A stretch of DNA of 64,000 bases, taken from the NCBI RefSeq assembly GCF_000875895.1, contig NZ_JXCF01000007.1, positions 186,001-250,000 of the forward strand, given 5' to 3'. The first letter of the stretch is position 1. Each line of letters begins with the position of its first letter. A program made the position numbers and the translations under genes. The notes under the pieces were generated by a model that saw only the letters and a program-made list of their open reading frames with translations, did no database searches and was not told the DNA's origin. This document shows positions 10,551 through 20,675 of this stretch, one piece after another. Source of the DNA: Staphylococcus gallinarum. Lineage in GTDB: Bacteria > Bacillota > Bacilli > Staphylococcales > Staphylococcaceae.

Positions 10551-11111
10551 TTATAGATATTTAGGGTTATTAGGGCATGATTGTAGATGTGCATTATACA
10601 AACCCGCAGCTTCAAGAAATGAAAATACAGTGACTGGTCCTAAAAACTTAAAGCCATAACGCTTTAAATCCTTAGATAATTGTCTTGCTCTATCGTCTAC
10701 AGTAATACGATCAGAACTGTGTTTGTAGTTAAAATCAATAGGTTGATGATCCACATATGACCATAAGAAATCACTGAAATTACCAAATTCATTTTCTATT
10801 TTCAAAAAACCCTTAGCTTGCTCAACAATAGCTTCTAATTTTTTACGATGGTGAACGATATTTGGAAAGTCCATAAGGTTATCTATATCTTTAGATGTCA
10901 TCTTTGATACGATTACTGGATCAAAGTTATGAAAAGCAGCTTCATATGCTTCTTTTTTCTTTAAAATAGTTAGCCATGATAAACCGGCATGTTGAGATTC
11001 AAGTGCTAACAATTTGAATAATGCATGACTATCGTATAGCGGTTGTCCCCATACTTCATCATGATATTGTATGTAAATTGGATCCTTTGTGCCAAAAGCG
11101 CATTCATTCAT
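10551..11111 (-). CDS. tag: DNA-3-methyladenine glycosylase I
   Basis: A 186-aa base-excision repair enzyme removing 3-methyladenine from alkylated DNA. The Tag zinc ligands fall at the same numbers as in the E. coli enzyme: Cys4, His17, His175 and Cys179. The substrate-pocket segment LLALESQHAGLSW is present near residues 34-46. AGGGGGA precedes the ATG on the minus strand. The promoter region is shared with the valS leader. Confidence 0.96.
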   Translation of the reverse strand: MNECAFGTKDPIYIQYHDEVWGQPLYDSHALFKLLALESQHAGLSWLTILKKKEAYEAAFHNFDPVIVSKMTSKDIDNLMDFPNIVHHRKKLEAIVEQAKGFLKIENEFGNFSDFLWSYVDHQPIDFNYKHSSDRITVDDRARQLSKDLKRYGFKFLGPVTVFSFLEAAGLYNAHLQSCPNNPKYL

Positions 11112-11149
11112 AAATTTTCCCCCTAGTGCATTGACTTATTGCTCTATCC

Positions 11150-11162
11150 ATTATACTATAAT
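11150..11162. promoter_or_regulatory. Back-to-back divergent -10 boxes for tag and the valS leader
   Basis: The 13-mer ATTATACTATAAT is a palindrome. Read on the minus strand it gives TATAAT (11150-11155) for tag. Read on the plus strand it gives TATAAT (11157-11162) for the valS leader. The -35 elements on both sides are weak. Confidence 0.55.
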
Positions 11163-11168
11163 TAAGGA

Positions 11169-11433
11169 AATAAATATTGTCTTTTGGGAAGAGTAAATAG
11201 AGTTAGATTTGACAGAGAGTACACGGTAAGCTGAAAGTGTATAGTTTAACTTATTGAAGGTAGCCCACATTGAACTTTTACTGAAATACGGCGTTTGTCG
11301 TTTGTAGATTAGGTTAAAGCGTGTTTGAGCGTTAATCATATAATGAGTGCATGGATTAAGTATAACTTGATTCATGAATTTAGGTGGTACCACGGAATAT
11401 CCGTCCTATATTATTAGGGCGGATATTTTTTAT
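11169..11433 (+). ncRNA. T-box riboswitch leader of valS
   Basis: The conserved T-box sequence AGGTGGTACCACGG is at 11382-11395. It is followed by a terminator hairpin (ATATCCGTCC paired with GGGCGGATAT, then TTTTTT; 11398-11433) whose 5' arm overlaps the antiterminator. The upstream 200 nt has space for Stem I. Uncharged tRNA(Val) should stabilise the antiterminator and allow valS transcription. The 5' end is estimated from the -10 at 11157. I could not assign the specifier codon with confidence. Confidence 0.88.
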
Positions 11434-11453
11434 TTTAAGGAGGATTTTATCAA

Positions 11454-14084
11454 ATGGAAATGAAACCAAAATATAATCCGAGCGAAGTTGAGTCAGGACG
11501 ATATGACCAATGGGTAAACAATGGATATTTTAAAGCTGCAGAAGATAATTCAAAGGAAACATATACAATCGTTATTCCACCACCAAATGTAACGGGTAAA
11601 TTGCATTTAGGACATGCATGGGATACGACATTACAAGATATCATCACACGTATGAAACGCATGCAAGGTTACGATACACTGTATCTACCAGGAATGGACC
11701 ACGCAGGTATTGCAACACAAGCTAAAGTTGAAGCGAAGTTAAATGAACAAGGTTTATCTAGACATGATTTAGGTAGAGAAAAATTCCTTGAAAAAGCTTG
11801 GGAATGGAAAGAAGAATACGCAAGCTTTATCCGTAACCAGTGGTCTAAATTAGGATTAGGTTTAGACTATAGTAGAGAAAGATTCACTTTAGATGAAGGT
11901 TTAAGTAAAGCTGTTAAAAAAGTATTCGTTGATATGTACAATAAAGGCTTAATTTATCGTGGCGAATATATTATCAATTGGGATCCAGTTGCACGTACTG
12001 CGTTATCTGACATCGAAGTAATCCACGAAGATGTACAAGGCAAATTCTATCACTTTAAATATCCATATTCCGATGGTGAAGGATACATTGAAATTGCTAC
12101 AACAAGACCAGAAACAATGCTTGGTGATACAGCAATTGTTGTAAACCCGAATGATGATAGATATAAAGATGTTATCGGTAAAAAGGTCATCCTACCAATT
12201 ATAGGTAAAGAATTACCAATATTAGCTGATGAATATGTTGATATTGATTTTGGTAGTGGCGCAATGAAAGTAACGCCTGCACACGATCCAAACGACTTCG
12301 AGATAGGTAACCGACATGATCTTGAACGCATAATTGTTATGGATGAATCTGGTAAAATGAACGATAAAGCTGGAAAATATGAAGGCATGGATCGTTTTGA
12401 ATGTCGTGAACAATTAGTTAAAGATTTGGAAGCAGAAGGCTTAGTAATTAAAATTGAAGAGCATGAACATTCAGTAGGTCACTCTGAGCGTTCTGGTGCA
12501 GTTGTTGAACCTTATCTATCAACGCAATGGTTTGTAAAAATGAAACCTTTAGCTGAGCAAGCATTAAATAATCAAGATACTGATAATAGAATTGATTTTG
12601 TACCAGCACGTTTTGAAAAAACTTTTAACCGTTGGATGGAAGAAATCAGAGACTGGACGATCTCTAGACAATTATGGTGGGGACATCAAATTCCAGCATG
12701 GTATCATAATGAAACAGGTGAAATTTACGTAGGTGAAGAAGCTCCTGACAATCCAGAAGAATGGACACAAGATGCTGATGTATTAGATACATGGTTCTCA
12801 AGTGCTTTATGGCCATTTTCAACTTTAGGTTGGCCAGACGTTGATGCTGACGATTTCAAACGTTACTTCCCAACCAATGCATTGGTTACTGGGTATGATA
12901 TTATCTTCTTCTGGGTCGCACGTATGATATTCCAAGGCTTAGAATTTACAGGTGAGAGACCATTTAATGATGTATTATTACATGGCTTGGTACGTGCTGA
13001 AGACGGCCGTAAGATGAGTAAATCATTAGGTAATGGCGTCGATCCAATGGATGTTATTGATGAATATGGTGCTGATAGCTTGAGATATTTCTTAGCGACA
13101 GGCTCATCACCTGGTCATGATTTACGTTATTCTACGGAAAAGGTTGAATCAGTTTGGAATTTCATCAATAAAATTTGGAATGCAGCAAGATTTAGTATCA
13201 TGAATATAGGTGAATCATTTAATGTTGATGATGTTGATCTTTCAGGCAATTTATCATTAGCAGATAAATGGATCTTAACACGCTTAAACGAAACAATTGC
13301 CAATGTTACAGAACTTAGTGAAAAATATGAATTTGGTGAAGTTGGGCGTGCATTGTATAACTTTATTTGGGATGAATTCTGTGATTGGTATATTGAAATG
13401 AGTAAAATACCAATGAACGGTGAAGATGAAACTCAAAAACAAGTGACAAGATCAGTATTAACTTATGTATTAGATAATACAATGAGAATGCTACATCCAT
13501 TTATGCCATTTGTTACTGAACAAATTTGGCAAAACTTACCACATCATGGTGAAACAATTGTCAATGCAGCATGGCCAACAGTTGACGAATCACTTATTTT
13601 TGACGACAGTAAAGAAACAATGCAACAACTTGTTGAAATTATCAAATCTGTAAGACAATCTAGATTAGAAGTAGATACACCGTTATCAAAGGCTATTCCA
13701 ATCTTTATTCAAGCAAAAAATGAAAACACAAAGGAAACATTAGTCAATAACTCTAATTATATCGACAGATTCTGCCATCCAAGCGAACTAACGATTGAAA
13801 CTTCAATTGAAATACCTGAAAAGGCAATTACATCGATTACAACAGCTGGTGAAGTTGTATTGCCGTTAGAAGGACTCATTGATATGGATAAAGAAATTGC
13901 TCGTTTAGAAAAAGAGCTAGATAAATGGCAAAAAGAATTAGATCGTGTAAATAACAAATTGGCAAATGAAAATTTCGTAAACAAAGCACCTGAGAAAGTA
14001 ATCAATGAAGAACGAAATAAACAAACAACTTATCAAGAAAAATATGATGGTGTTAAGTTACGAATTAAACAATTAAAATCATAG
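11454..14084 (+). CDS. valS: Valyl-tRNA synthetase
   Basis: An 876-aa class I synthetase charging tRNA(Val). It has [14 protein letters not shown] (HIGH motif, about 43-56), the CP1 editing domain with [13 protein letters not shown], and KMSKS at 520-524. A C-terminal coiled coil rich in K, E and L spans about 805-876, as is usual for ValRS. AAGGAGG lies 10 bp before the ATG. It is controlled by the T-box leader just upstream and is followed by folC 11 bp later. Confidence 0.98.
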   Translation: MEMKPKYNPSEVESGRYDQWVNNGYFKAAEDNSKETYTIVIPPPNVTGKLHLGHAWDTTLQDIITRMKRMQGYDTLYLPGMDHAGIATQAKVEAKLNEQGLSRHDLGREKFLEKAWEWKEEYASFIRNQWSKLGLGLDYSRERFTLDEGLSKAVKKVFVDMYNKGLIYRGEYIINWDPVARTALSDIEVIHEDVQGKFYHFKYPYSDGEGYIEIATTRPETMLGDTAIVVNPNDDRYKDVIGKKVILPIIGKELPILADEYVDIDFGSGAMKVTPAHDPNDFEIGNRHDLERIIVMDESGKMNDKAGKYEGMDRFECREQLVKDLEAEGLVIKIEEHEHSVGHSERSGAVVEPYLSTQWFVKMKPLAEQALNNQDTDNRIDFVPARFEKTFNRWMEEIRDWTISRQLWWGHQIPAWYHNETGEIYVGEEAPDNPEEWTQDADVLDTWFSSALWPFSTLGWPDVDADDFKRYFPTNALVTGYDIIFFWVARMIFQGLEFTGERPFNDVLLHGLVRAEDGRKMSKSLGNGVDPMDVIDEYGADSLRYFLATGSSPGHDLRYSTEKVESVWNFINKIWNAARFSIMNIGESFNVDDVDLSGNLSLADKWILTRLNETIANVTELSEKYEFGEVGRALYNFIWDEFCDWYIEMSKIPMNGEDETQKQVTRSVLTYVLDNTMRMLHPFMPFVTEQIWQNLPHHGETIVNAAWPTVDESLIFDDSKETMQQLVEIIKSVRQSRLEVDTPLSKAIPIFIQAKNENTKETLVNNSNYIDRFCHPSELTIETSIEIPEKAITSITTAGEVVLPLEGLIDMDKEIARLEKELDKWQKELDRVNNKLANENFVNKAPEKVINEERNKQTTYQEKYDGVKLRIKQLKS

Positions 14085-14095
14085 GAGTCCTAAAC

Positions 14096-15358
14096 ATGAA
14101 TTACCTTGACAGCTTATATTGGATACATGAACGAACTAAATTTGGTATCAAACCAGGCGTTAAACGTATGGAATGGATGCTAGAACGACTGAACAATCCA
14201 CAATTTAATATAAATGGTATTCATGTTGGTGGGACAAATGGTAAAGGTTCTACAGTGGCTTATTTAAGATCAGCGTTAGTTGATAATGGATATGAAGTTG
14301 GAACCTTTACTTCACCATTTATTGAAACGTTCAATGAAAGAATTAGTTTGAATGGTGTTCCAATCAGCGATGACGAAATTGTTGAACTTGTTCAAAGGGT
14401 TAAACCTGTTAGTGAATTATTAGAAGTTGAGACGGATTTAGGAACGGCCACTGAATTCGAAATCATTACTACGATGATGTTTTTATACTTTGGCGAACTA
14501 CATCCCGTCGATTTCGTAGTAATAGAAGCAGGGCTTGGAATAAAAAATGATTCAACAAATGTATTTAAACCAATATTATCAATTTTAACGAGTATCGGCT
14601 TGGACCACACGGACATTTTGGGTGACACATATGCAGATATTGCAAGAGATAAAGGTGCAATTGTTAAACCTGAAACACCTGTTATTTATGCCGTTAAGAA
14701 TGAAGACGCATTGCATATTATTCGTGAATTGGTTGAACAGCAAAGTGCTGACGGTATTGAATTCGAAAGAGATATAAGTATTATTTCAGAAGACGAAGAA
14801 TTTACTTACCGTTATAAAGACTATGAACTTGAAACATTGATGCTTAATATGTTAGGTGAACATCAAAAGGAAAATGCTGCACTTGCCATTACTGCTTTAA
14901 TTGAATTAAATGAAGCGGGTATTGTTGATTTAGACTTTAACAAAATGATCGATGGTATAGAATCTGTAACTTGGACAGGTAGAATAGAACAGGTTAAAGA
15001 ATCACCATTGATGATTGTTGATGGCGCACATAACAATGAAAGCATTGAAGCATTGATTGAAACGATTAGAAATTATTATCATAGAGATAAACTCGATGTA
15101 TTGTTTGCCGCAACTAAAGGTAAGCCAATCACTTCTATGGTTGATCAATTGAAAGAAATCACAGATACTTTTTATGTTACGGACTTTGACTTTCACAAAG
15201 CGTTAGACAAACAAACAATTTTTGATGAAATTAAGGTAGATGATAAAGTATTAGTTGATGATTGTGTACGCTTTATTGAAAATTATGAAGGGGAAGGCCT
15301 GTTGATTACAGGTAGCCTTTACTTTATAAGTGAAGTTAAAGCAAAAGTGACATTTTAA
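14096..15358 (+). CDS. folC: Folylpolyglutamate synthase / dihydrofolate synthase
   Basis: A 420-aa Mur-ligase-type enzyme adding glutamate residues to folates and, in many bacteria, making dihydrofolate. The ATP loop GTNGKGS is at 46-52. The folate signature FTSPFIETFNERI is near 75-87, and DGAHNNESIEAL near 307-318 belongs to the C-terminal domain. It is co-transcribed with valS by spacing. No terminator lies directly after the stop; the next strong hairpin is almost 500 bp away. Confidence 0.95.
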   Translation: MNYLDSLYWIHERTKFGIKPGVKRMEWMLERLNNPQFNINGIHVGGTNGKGSTVAYLRSALVDNGYEVGTFTSPFIETFNERISLNGVPISDDEIVELVQRVKPVSELLEVETDLGTATEFEIITTMMFLYFGELHPVDFVVIEAGLGIKNDSTNVFKPILSILTSIGLDHTDILGDTYADIARDKGAIVKPETPVIYAVKNEDALHIIRELVEQQSADGIEFERDISIISEDEEFTYRYKDYELETLMLNMLGEHQKENAALAITALIELNEAGIVDLDFNKMIDGIESVTWTGRIEQVKESPLMIVDGAHNNESIEALIETIRNYYHRDKLDVLFAATKGKPITSMVDQLKEITDTFYVTDFDFHKALDKQTIFDEIKVDDKVLVDDCVRFIENYEGEGLLITGSLYFISEVKAKVTF

Positions 15359-15651
15359 TTTTAAGTATTTAAAGCGAAATGCTAGTTTAAAGACTAAAAT
15401 TTGTTCAAAACAAATAACTAAATAACTAGAGTCCAGAACATAACGTTTTTGGATATTTGAAAAATGGCAATTTCTATTTTAAATAATATAGGAATTGTCT
15501 TTTTCATTTTTAAAATTATGACTAGTTTGTTGCACTATTACTTTTCATATATTAAATATTATGAAAATAATGGCAGTTTAATTTTTGACTTTGTTTATAG
15601 CTCGAGTCGATATTTAAATCAAACGCAAATCACTGTATAAAGCCAAAGCTT

Positions 15652-15679
15652 TTGTTTAAATTAGGTTTTGAAATATACT
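15652..15679 (+). promoter_or_regulatory. Orphan sigma-A-like promoter downstream of folC
   Basis: TTGTTT (15652-15657) and TATACT (15674-15679) are separated by 16 bp. No coding sequence follows before the terminator at 15838. The -35 is a partial match only. Confidence 0.35.
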
Positions 15680-15685
15680 TAGTTC

Positions 15686-15879
15686 AAAATGCTGACTATT
15701 TTTTTAAAAATAATTTTATTGTGAAACATAATTATTTGGAAGTATTTTGACGAGATGCTTAATGTAGCACTAACAGTCGATGACCGAGATAGAGAAATAC
15801 TCTAAGGTAGTGAGCGAATAATTCAAAATATATATAAAGCACTCAGATAAATTGAAAACAACTATCTGAGTGCTTTTTT
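15686..15879 (+). ncRNA. Candidate small RNA between folC and the hydrolase gene
   Basis: The stretch from the orphan promoter to the terminator at 15838-15879 is about 190 nt and has no ORF with a ribosome site. It could instead be the distal 3' UTR of the valS-folC transcript. From 15359 to 15651 I see only AT-rich sequence with no gene. Confidence 0.3.
15838..15879 (+). terminator. Strong terminator in the folC-hydrolase intergenic region
   Basis: A 12-bp perfect stem, AGCACTCAGATA and its complement at 15863-15874, is followed by TTTTT. The opposite strand has a weaker T-rich tail and could also serve the convergent hydrolase gene. Confidence 0.88.
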
Positions 15880-15952
15880 CTAGGAATCATGTATATGTTA
15901 TTGTTGTTAAATTTGAAATAGACTATGTCGTTGCATCTTTGTATAATATCTT

Positions 15953-16771
15953 TCATTCTGTTAATCTTTGTAAGAAATTATCTATAAACAATTTGTTAAA
16001 ATCATATAGGTCTATAAAGAAATTGTGTCCCGCATCACTAAAGACGGTATAACTTGATTTAGGAAATGACGTAAAGAAATCTACTTGATCTTGATAACCA
16101 ACGACATTATCATATTTACCTAGTAATAAAGTGATAACAGTATTGTTGGCAATATTTATGTCATCTTCAAAGCTAAATTTGTAATATTTATCATTGTCTC
16201 TTCTAATATTATCCATAAACGGTTCGTCAGCGCTTTGATATCCAGGCACTATCGTATTTATATAATAATCCCACGTTTTTTGATTGATTCTTGTAGTCGT
16301 ATCGAGGTAGTCAGCTAAATAATCACTTTCTTCTGGTAAATCAAAATGTTGATCAATGATCTGCTTTCCTTCTGGTATGCGTCTTTGTTTATCTTCTGCA
16401 TAGACTACTGGACACGTTAAATATAATCCCGCAACTTTTTCCTGTAATTTATGTGCTAAGCCAATACTTAAATAACCACCATAAGAATGACCGATTAATG
16501 CTAAAGGCTCAGTTAAATTTAAAGCATCAATAAACTTCATTATGTACGCTAACATTTCATCAGAATTTGTAATATTAGGTGTGGATGGGGATTCGCCCAT
16601 ACCAGGCAAATCTAGGTAGATTCTTTGAAATTGTTGACTGTCCTGTAATAATGGTTCATAAATCTTATCCATACTATCAATGTTAAGTGCATTACCATGA
16701 ATGAATAATAAAGGTCGACCTTCGCCATATATTTTATAGTTTAATGATATATCGTTTATTTTAATTTTCAT
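15953..16771 (-). CDS. Alpha/beta-hydrolase fold protein
   Basis: A 272-aa cytoplasmic alpha/beta hydrolase. The oxyanion-hole motif LLFIHGNAL is near residue 21-29 and the nucleophile elbow is GHSYGG with Ser96. The acid LLGKYDNVV lies near 215 and the base is the histidine of SDAGHNFF near 248, so the triad is complete. The substrate is unknown. The start is ATG 16771, with AAGGGGGA upstream; an in-frame TTG one codon earlier is less likely. It is divergent from a FabHB-type gene across a 22-bp palindrome, which hints at shared control. Confidence 0.8.
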   Translation of the reverse strand: MKIKINDISLNYKIYGEGRPLLFIHGNALNIDSMDKIYEPLLQDSQQFQRIYLDLPGMGESPSTPNITNSDEMLAYIMKFIDALNLTEPLALIGHSYGGYLSIGLAHKLQEKVAGLYLTCPVVYAEDKQRRIPEGKQIIDQHFDLPEESDYLADYLDTTTRINQKTWDYYINTIVPGYQSADEPFMDNIRRDNDKYYKFSFEDDINIANNTVITLLLGKYDNVVGYQDQVDFFTSFPKSSYTVFSDAGHNFFIDLYDFNKLFIDNFLQRLTE

Positions 16772-16848
16772 CAAAGTCCCCCTTTAAAGTAGTTGATTAT
16801 TAAGCATTATAGCACTTAGAAATAATTTGCAAAACAAAATAGGTTTTA

Positions 16849-16870
16849 ATATTTTGAAAATTCAAAATAT
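16849..16870. promoter_or_regulatory. 22-bp palindrome between divergent hydrolase and KAS III genes
   Basis: Two perfect 10-bp arms, ATATTTTGAA and TTCAAAATAT, flank a central AA. The site lies mid-way between two divergent starts (16771 and 16946) and upstream of a possible fabHB -10 (TATACA, 16904-16909). This is the layout of an operator for a dimeric repressor. No regulator gene adjoins it. Confidence 0.5.
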
Positions 16871-16945
16871 AACATCATTAAATTTGAATTAAAAAGAAAT
16901 ATCTATACAATAAGAGATACTTAAAATATATAGGTAGGTGCAAAT

Positions 16946-17926
16946 ATGAAGTCTATGGCAAAAATAACGGCACAAGGTGCTTATGTGCCTGAAAAGGTGT
17001 TGACTAACTCAGATTTTGAAAAAATAGTTGAAACTACAGATGAATGGATACAACAAAGGACTGGTATTATTGAACGTCGTATAACAGCTGATGATGAATA
17101 CACGAGTGATTTAAGTTATAAGGCAGTGCTTGATCTACAACAACGTTATAATGTAGACCTTTCTGATGTTGATTTAATAATTAATGCAACGATGACACCA
17201 GATTATAAAACACCTAGTGTTGCTTCATATGTTCAAAGTAAATTAGGTCTAAAAAATTGTGGTGCGATTGATATTAATGCGGCATGTGCAGGATTTACAT
17301 ATGCATTAAACTTAGCAAATGGTATGATCACATCTGAACAAAATAAAAAGGTACTAGTCATTGGTGCAGAGTCATTATCTAAAGTTACAGATTATAGTGA
17401 TAGAAGTACTTGTATTTTATTTGGAGATGGCGCAGGTGCATTTCTAGTTGAGTTTGATAGTGAAACATCAAGCTTTATAACTAGTAAATCAGGTTCCGAT
17501 GGAGATAAAGCATTGAATCTATATTGCTCTGATTTATCACAAGAAATGTTTAATGAGTCGTTGGATAATCCAGAATACATTGTACAAAATGGTCGTGGTG
17601 TATATAAATGGGCTGTAGGTAATATACCTAACATAATTGAACAAACTATGATGCAGGCCAATTACAATATTAATCAGTTAAATTGGTTTGTGCCACATAG
17701 TGCAAATGCACGTATGATTGAATCGATTTGTAATCGTGCCAATATACCATTAGATAAGGCCTTAATGAGTTTACAATATTTTGGTAACACTTCTTCAGCA
17801 ACCATACCCTTAGCTATTGATTTAGCTGTAAAACAAGAGAAAATTAAAAAAGATGATTTACTCTTATTAGTTGGTTTTGGTGGAGGTTTGTCTTACGCTT
17901 CAACATTAATAAAATGGACACTTTAA
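16946..17926 (+). CDS. Beta-ketoacyl-ACP synthase III, FabHB type
   Basis: A 326-aa thiolase-fold condensing enzyme that starts fatty-acid chains from acyl-CoA and malonyl-ACP. The Cys-His-Asn triad is complete: C114 (NAACAGFTY), H251 (VPHSANARMIES) and N281 (YFGNTSSATIP). The sequence resembles Bacillus subtilis FabHB (YhfB) more than the FabH of S. aureus as I recall them, for instance in WFVPHSAN and in GFGGGLSY near the end. It is therefore probably a second KAS III in this genome. It stands alone, outside any fab operon, and has its own terminator. The SD is AGGTAGGTG. Confidence 0.85.
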   Translation: MKSMAKITAQGAYVPEKVLTNSDFEKIVETTDEWIQQRTGIIERRITADDEYTSDLSYKAVLDLQQRYNVDLSDVDLIINATMTPDYKTPSVASYVQSKLGLKNCGAIDINAACAGFTYALNLANGMITSEQNKKVLVIGAESLSKVTDYSDRSTCILFGDGAGAFLVEFDSETSSFITSKSGSDGDKALNLYCSDLSQEMFNESLDNPEYIVQNGRGVYKWAVGNIPNIIEQTMMQANYNINQLNWFVPHSANARMIESICNRANIPLDKALMSLQYFGNTSSATIPLAIDLAVKQEKIKKDDLLLLVGFGGGLSYASTLIKWTL

Positions 17927-17985
17927 CAAATAATAAATTTAGCTAGCTTATTCATTAACATAAAACGATATCTTATAATATGAGG

Positions 17986-18025
17986 AGAGATAATTGGCTG
18001 TTGTTGGACCAATTATCTCTTTTTT
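17986..18025 (+). terminator. Terminator after the FabHB-type gene
   Basis: A perfect 12-bp stem, AGAGATAATTGG with its complement at 18009-18020, has an 11-nt loop and is followed by TTTTT. Confidence 0.92.
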
Positions 18026-18326
18026 AAATGCTATTATATGCTTTCTTAAGAATTTCTTGTATATGTATAAAAACAAATTGTTTCGTTCTTTAAAATATAA
18101 TTTACAAAAATGTAAACTAATTTTAAAAATGTCGTTTATTTTTTATAAATTAGGAAATAAAATATATAAAAACTAATTATGGCAACCTAAATTTATACTT
18201 TGTTTATTTATATAGATTAAATAAATATTATATAGTATTATATAATTAGTCGATGATAATAATTGATAATTGGGGAATTAGTTATAACTTGAGAAATTGT
18301 AAATTTTAAAGGGGAGTTTTTAACAG
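18026..18326. other. AT-rich intergenic region, no gene seen
   Basis: This stretch is very AT-rich. A 60-codon open frame across 17994-18176 begins inside the preceding terminator, has no SD and no family resemblance, so I do not call it. The glycosyltransferase promoter must lie here, but no -35/-10 pair with good spacing stands out. Confidence 0.6.
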
Positions 18327-20669
18327 ATGCGGATAAACATACTCGGATACAATATTTTCTCTAAAGGTGGCACATCGAGAAGTAATATAAACTTAATCAA
18401 AACCTTTTTAGAAAAAGGACATATAGTACAGTACTTTAACAGTCAACCATTTGAAGATAGTGATATAACAAGACTGATTATTCATGAAGATATAAGTTCA
18501 GCAAATTTCACAATATTTAGTAGTCAATATGAAGCTAAATTATCGACAGGGGACGTTTTAATCATTACGCGTGAAGATTTATTTAAATATTCACGAATTA
18601 TAAAACAACATAATAAAGAAATTAAAATTGTAGGCGAGATACATGGCCCACTTGAATACATAAACGACGAAATTGATTTGGCATTAGATTCAATAGATTG
18701 TATCAGAGTGAGCACTGAATCAATAAAGAAAAAGTTTCAAGAAAAATATAATTATGATGCAGTATTTAATAAATATGTAAATGCACAACATATTGATATA
18801 AATTGTAAGCCTGCGAATACCAAGCGCAATTTGTTGATTAAGTCTCGTTTTGAAGATGGTATTAAAGATATTTCGTATGTTATAAAACTAATTAATTATA
18901 TTAAGAAAAATACATATAAGACAGACATTCAATTATATATTGTTGGGTACGGACCATCTGAGAATTTATATAAAAATTTAGTAGCATACTATAACTTACA
19001 AGATAATGTGCATATTAATGAAAAGGAACCCCTAAATTATGTATATGTTTCAACATCTCCTTATGAAACATTAGGGTACTCTATATTGGAAACAATTGGA
19101 ATTGGTAACCAAGCCTTGATATATGCAGGTAATGATAACGTATTAAAAGAAATATATGAAAAATATCATGGTATATCATTTTTAACCAAACATTTTCAAA
19201 AAGATAGTGAAAAGTTAATAGCTGTGTTAGATGGTAAGTATACGAAAGAGCAACGAAATGAAGATATAGAAAACTTGAAACTTGATTTTACTAATGAAAA
19301 TTACGCAGATGATTACTTGAAAAAAATTAGCAAAATGAAGGTTAAACAGGCAAAAGAACATAAATTACCAATTTATAAATTTAAGAAAAAAAGAACTCAT
19401 GTCAATAAAATACAAAAGTTAGATCGAAAGCGTGATTTGTATGAACAATTAAAGAAAACAGCGATGTTTAAATTATTATTAAATAATAATATCTTCTTTA
19501 ATAGAATGAAAAAAATGTATAACTTTAGAAAAGAACGCTTAGAACGCAAGTTAATGGAAGGTATTGAACCAGATAGTAACAAAGTGTTCATTGAATCATT
19601 CCATGGTAATAACTTTAGTGGTGATCCTAAATTTTTAGCTTTAAAAATTAAAGAGCAATACAAAAATAAAAAAATCTATGTTAGTTCAGTTAATTCTTTA
19701 GTAGATATTGAAGTTAGAAATGCAGGTCTCATTCCGATTCGGTTCGGTAGTACAATTTATAAAAAAATTTTCCGATCATGTAAATATGTCTTTATGAATG
19801 GAAATTCCTTAGACAAAGTTTATAAACATAAAAATCAAGTTTTTATACAAACTTGGCATGGATTTCCATTAAAGAAAATGGTTAACGACTTAGGAGATAA
19901 GAAAGAAAAACAATTGCAACTTAACAAATTCATTCCACGTATGAAAAAATGGGACTATTTAATTACTGCCTCGAATTTAAACACATTATTATTAAAATCT
20001 GCCTTTAAATTAGAGAAAAATGAAAATTTAACAGTATTAGAATTAGGGTCTCCACGCAACGAATACTTGATTAATCACAATACGGAGATGGAATGGCTAC
20101 GAATTCAACGCAAATATTTATTTACAAATGATAAAAATATAAAATATATCTTATATTGTCCTACTTGGAGACAAGGCGAGAGAGAGAGTCTAACGCAAAT
20201 TGATTTAATTGAATTATTAAATCAACTACCAAAAAATTATAAAATTATTGTCAAACTTCATCCGAATGAAGCGCGATTAAGAAATAAATATAATGCATTA
20301 GATGCAAGGATACATTGTTTTTACAATGAGTTTGTAGATATCCAAGAGTTATATATTTTATGTGCTGCCATGATTACTGATTATTCATCGACAATTTTTG
20401 ATTATGCACATTTAAATAAACCCATTTTCTTATTACAAGAAGATAATTCACAGTATAAGCAAGATGTTGGGTTTTATTTTGATATTAATGAAGTAGGCCG
20501 TTTTCCTGAAGCGGCATTAAATGAAACGAAATTAGCAACTCAGTTAACTCGTGTAGGTGCTATTGATTATAGTCAAATGATTAGTCGATTAATGAAAAAT
20601 GATAAGTCTAACAGTTCGGAAAATATATTAAAATATATCTTCACGGATAATATTGAAAAAAGTGGGTAA
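18327..20669 (+). CDS. Bifunctional-looking GT4 glycosyltransferase / CDP-glycerol glycerophosphotransferase
   Basis: A 780-aa cytoplasmic or membrane-associated protein with two domains. The N-terminal half is GT4-like: a Gly-rich loop FSKGGTSRSN near residue 13 and the EX7E motif at E247-E255 (ETLGYSILE). The C-terminal half (about 415-775) matches the TagF/TarF CDP-glycerol glycerophosphotransferase family: QTWHGFPLKK near 507, YCPTWRQGE near 610 and TDYSSTIFDYAHLNKP near 683. A basic linker (about 340-410) joins them. It probably builds a glycosylated glycerol- or ribitol-phosphate polymer, but acceptor and sugar are unknown. It is followed 6 bp later by the XcbB-like gene. Confidence 0.75.
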   Translation: MRINILGYNIFSKGGTSRSNINLIKTFLEKGHIVQYFNSQPFEDSDITRLIIHEDISSANFTIFSSQYEAKLSTGDVLIITREDLFKYSRIIKQHNKEIKIVGEIHGPLEYINDEIDLALDSIDCIRVSTESIKKKFQEKYNYDAVFNKYVNAQHIDINCKPANTKRNLLIKSRFEDGIKDISYVIKLINYIKKNTYKTDIQLYIVGYGPSENLYKNLVAYYNLQDNVHINEKEPLNYVYVSTSPYETLGYSILETIGIGNQALIYAGNDNVLKEIYEKYHGISFLTKHFQKDSEKLIAVLDGKYTKEQRNEDIENLKLDFTNENYADDYLKKISKMKVKQAKEHKLPIYKFKKKRTHVNKIQKLDRKRDLYEQLKKTAMFKLLLNNNIFFNRMKKMYNFRKERLERKLMEGIEPDSNKVFIESFHGNNFSGDPKFLALKIKEQYKNKKIYVSSVNSLVDIEVRNAGLIPIRFGSTIYKKIFRSCKYVFMNGNSLDKVYKHKNQVFIQTWHGFPLKKMVNDLGDKKEKQLQLNKFIPRMKKWDYLITASNLNTLLLKSAFKLEKNENLTVLELGSPRNEYLINHNTEMEWLRIQRKYLFTNDKNIKYILYCPTWRQGERESLTQIDLIELLNQLPKNYKIIVKLHPNEARLRNKYNALDARIHCFYNEFVDIQELYILCAAMITDYSSTIFDYAHLNKPIFLLQEDNSQYKQDVGFYFDINEVGRFPEAALNETKLATQLTRVGAIDYSQMISRLMKNDKSNSSENILKYIFTDNIEKSG

Positions 20670-20675
20670 ATCATC

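Noticed and set aside
15870-16052. 60-codon plus-strand ORF antisense to the hydrolase gene
   Set aside because: It starts within terminator sequence and lies mostly opposite a clear coding gene.
17994-18176. 60-codon plus-strand ORF after the FabHB gene
   Set aside because: It begins inside the rho-independent terminator, has no SD and has low-complexity composition.
18251-18270. Fur-box-like GATAAT repeats before the glycosyltransferase gene
   Set aside because: Only one half-site fits, and the AT-rich context makes such matches common.
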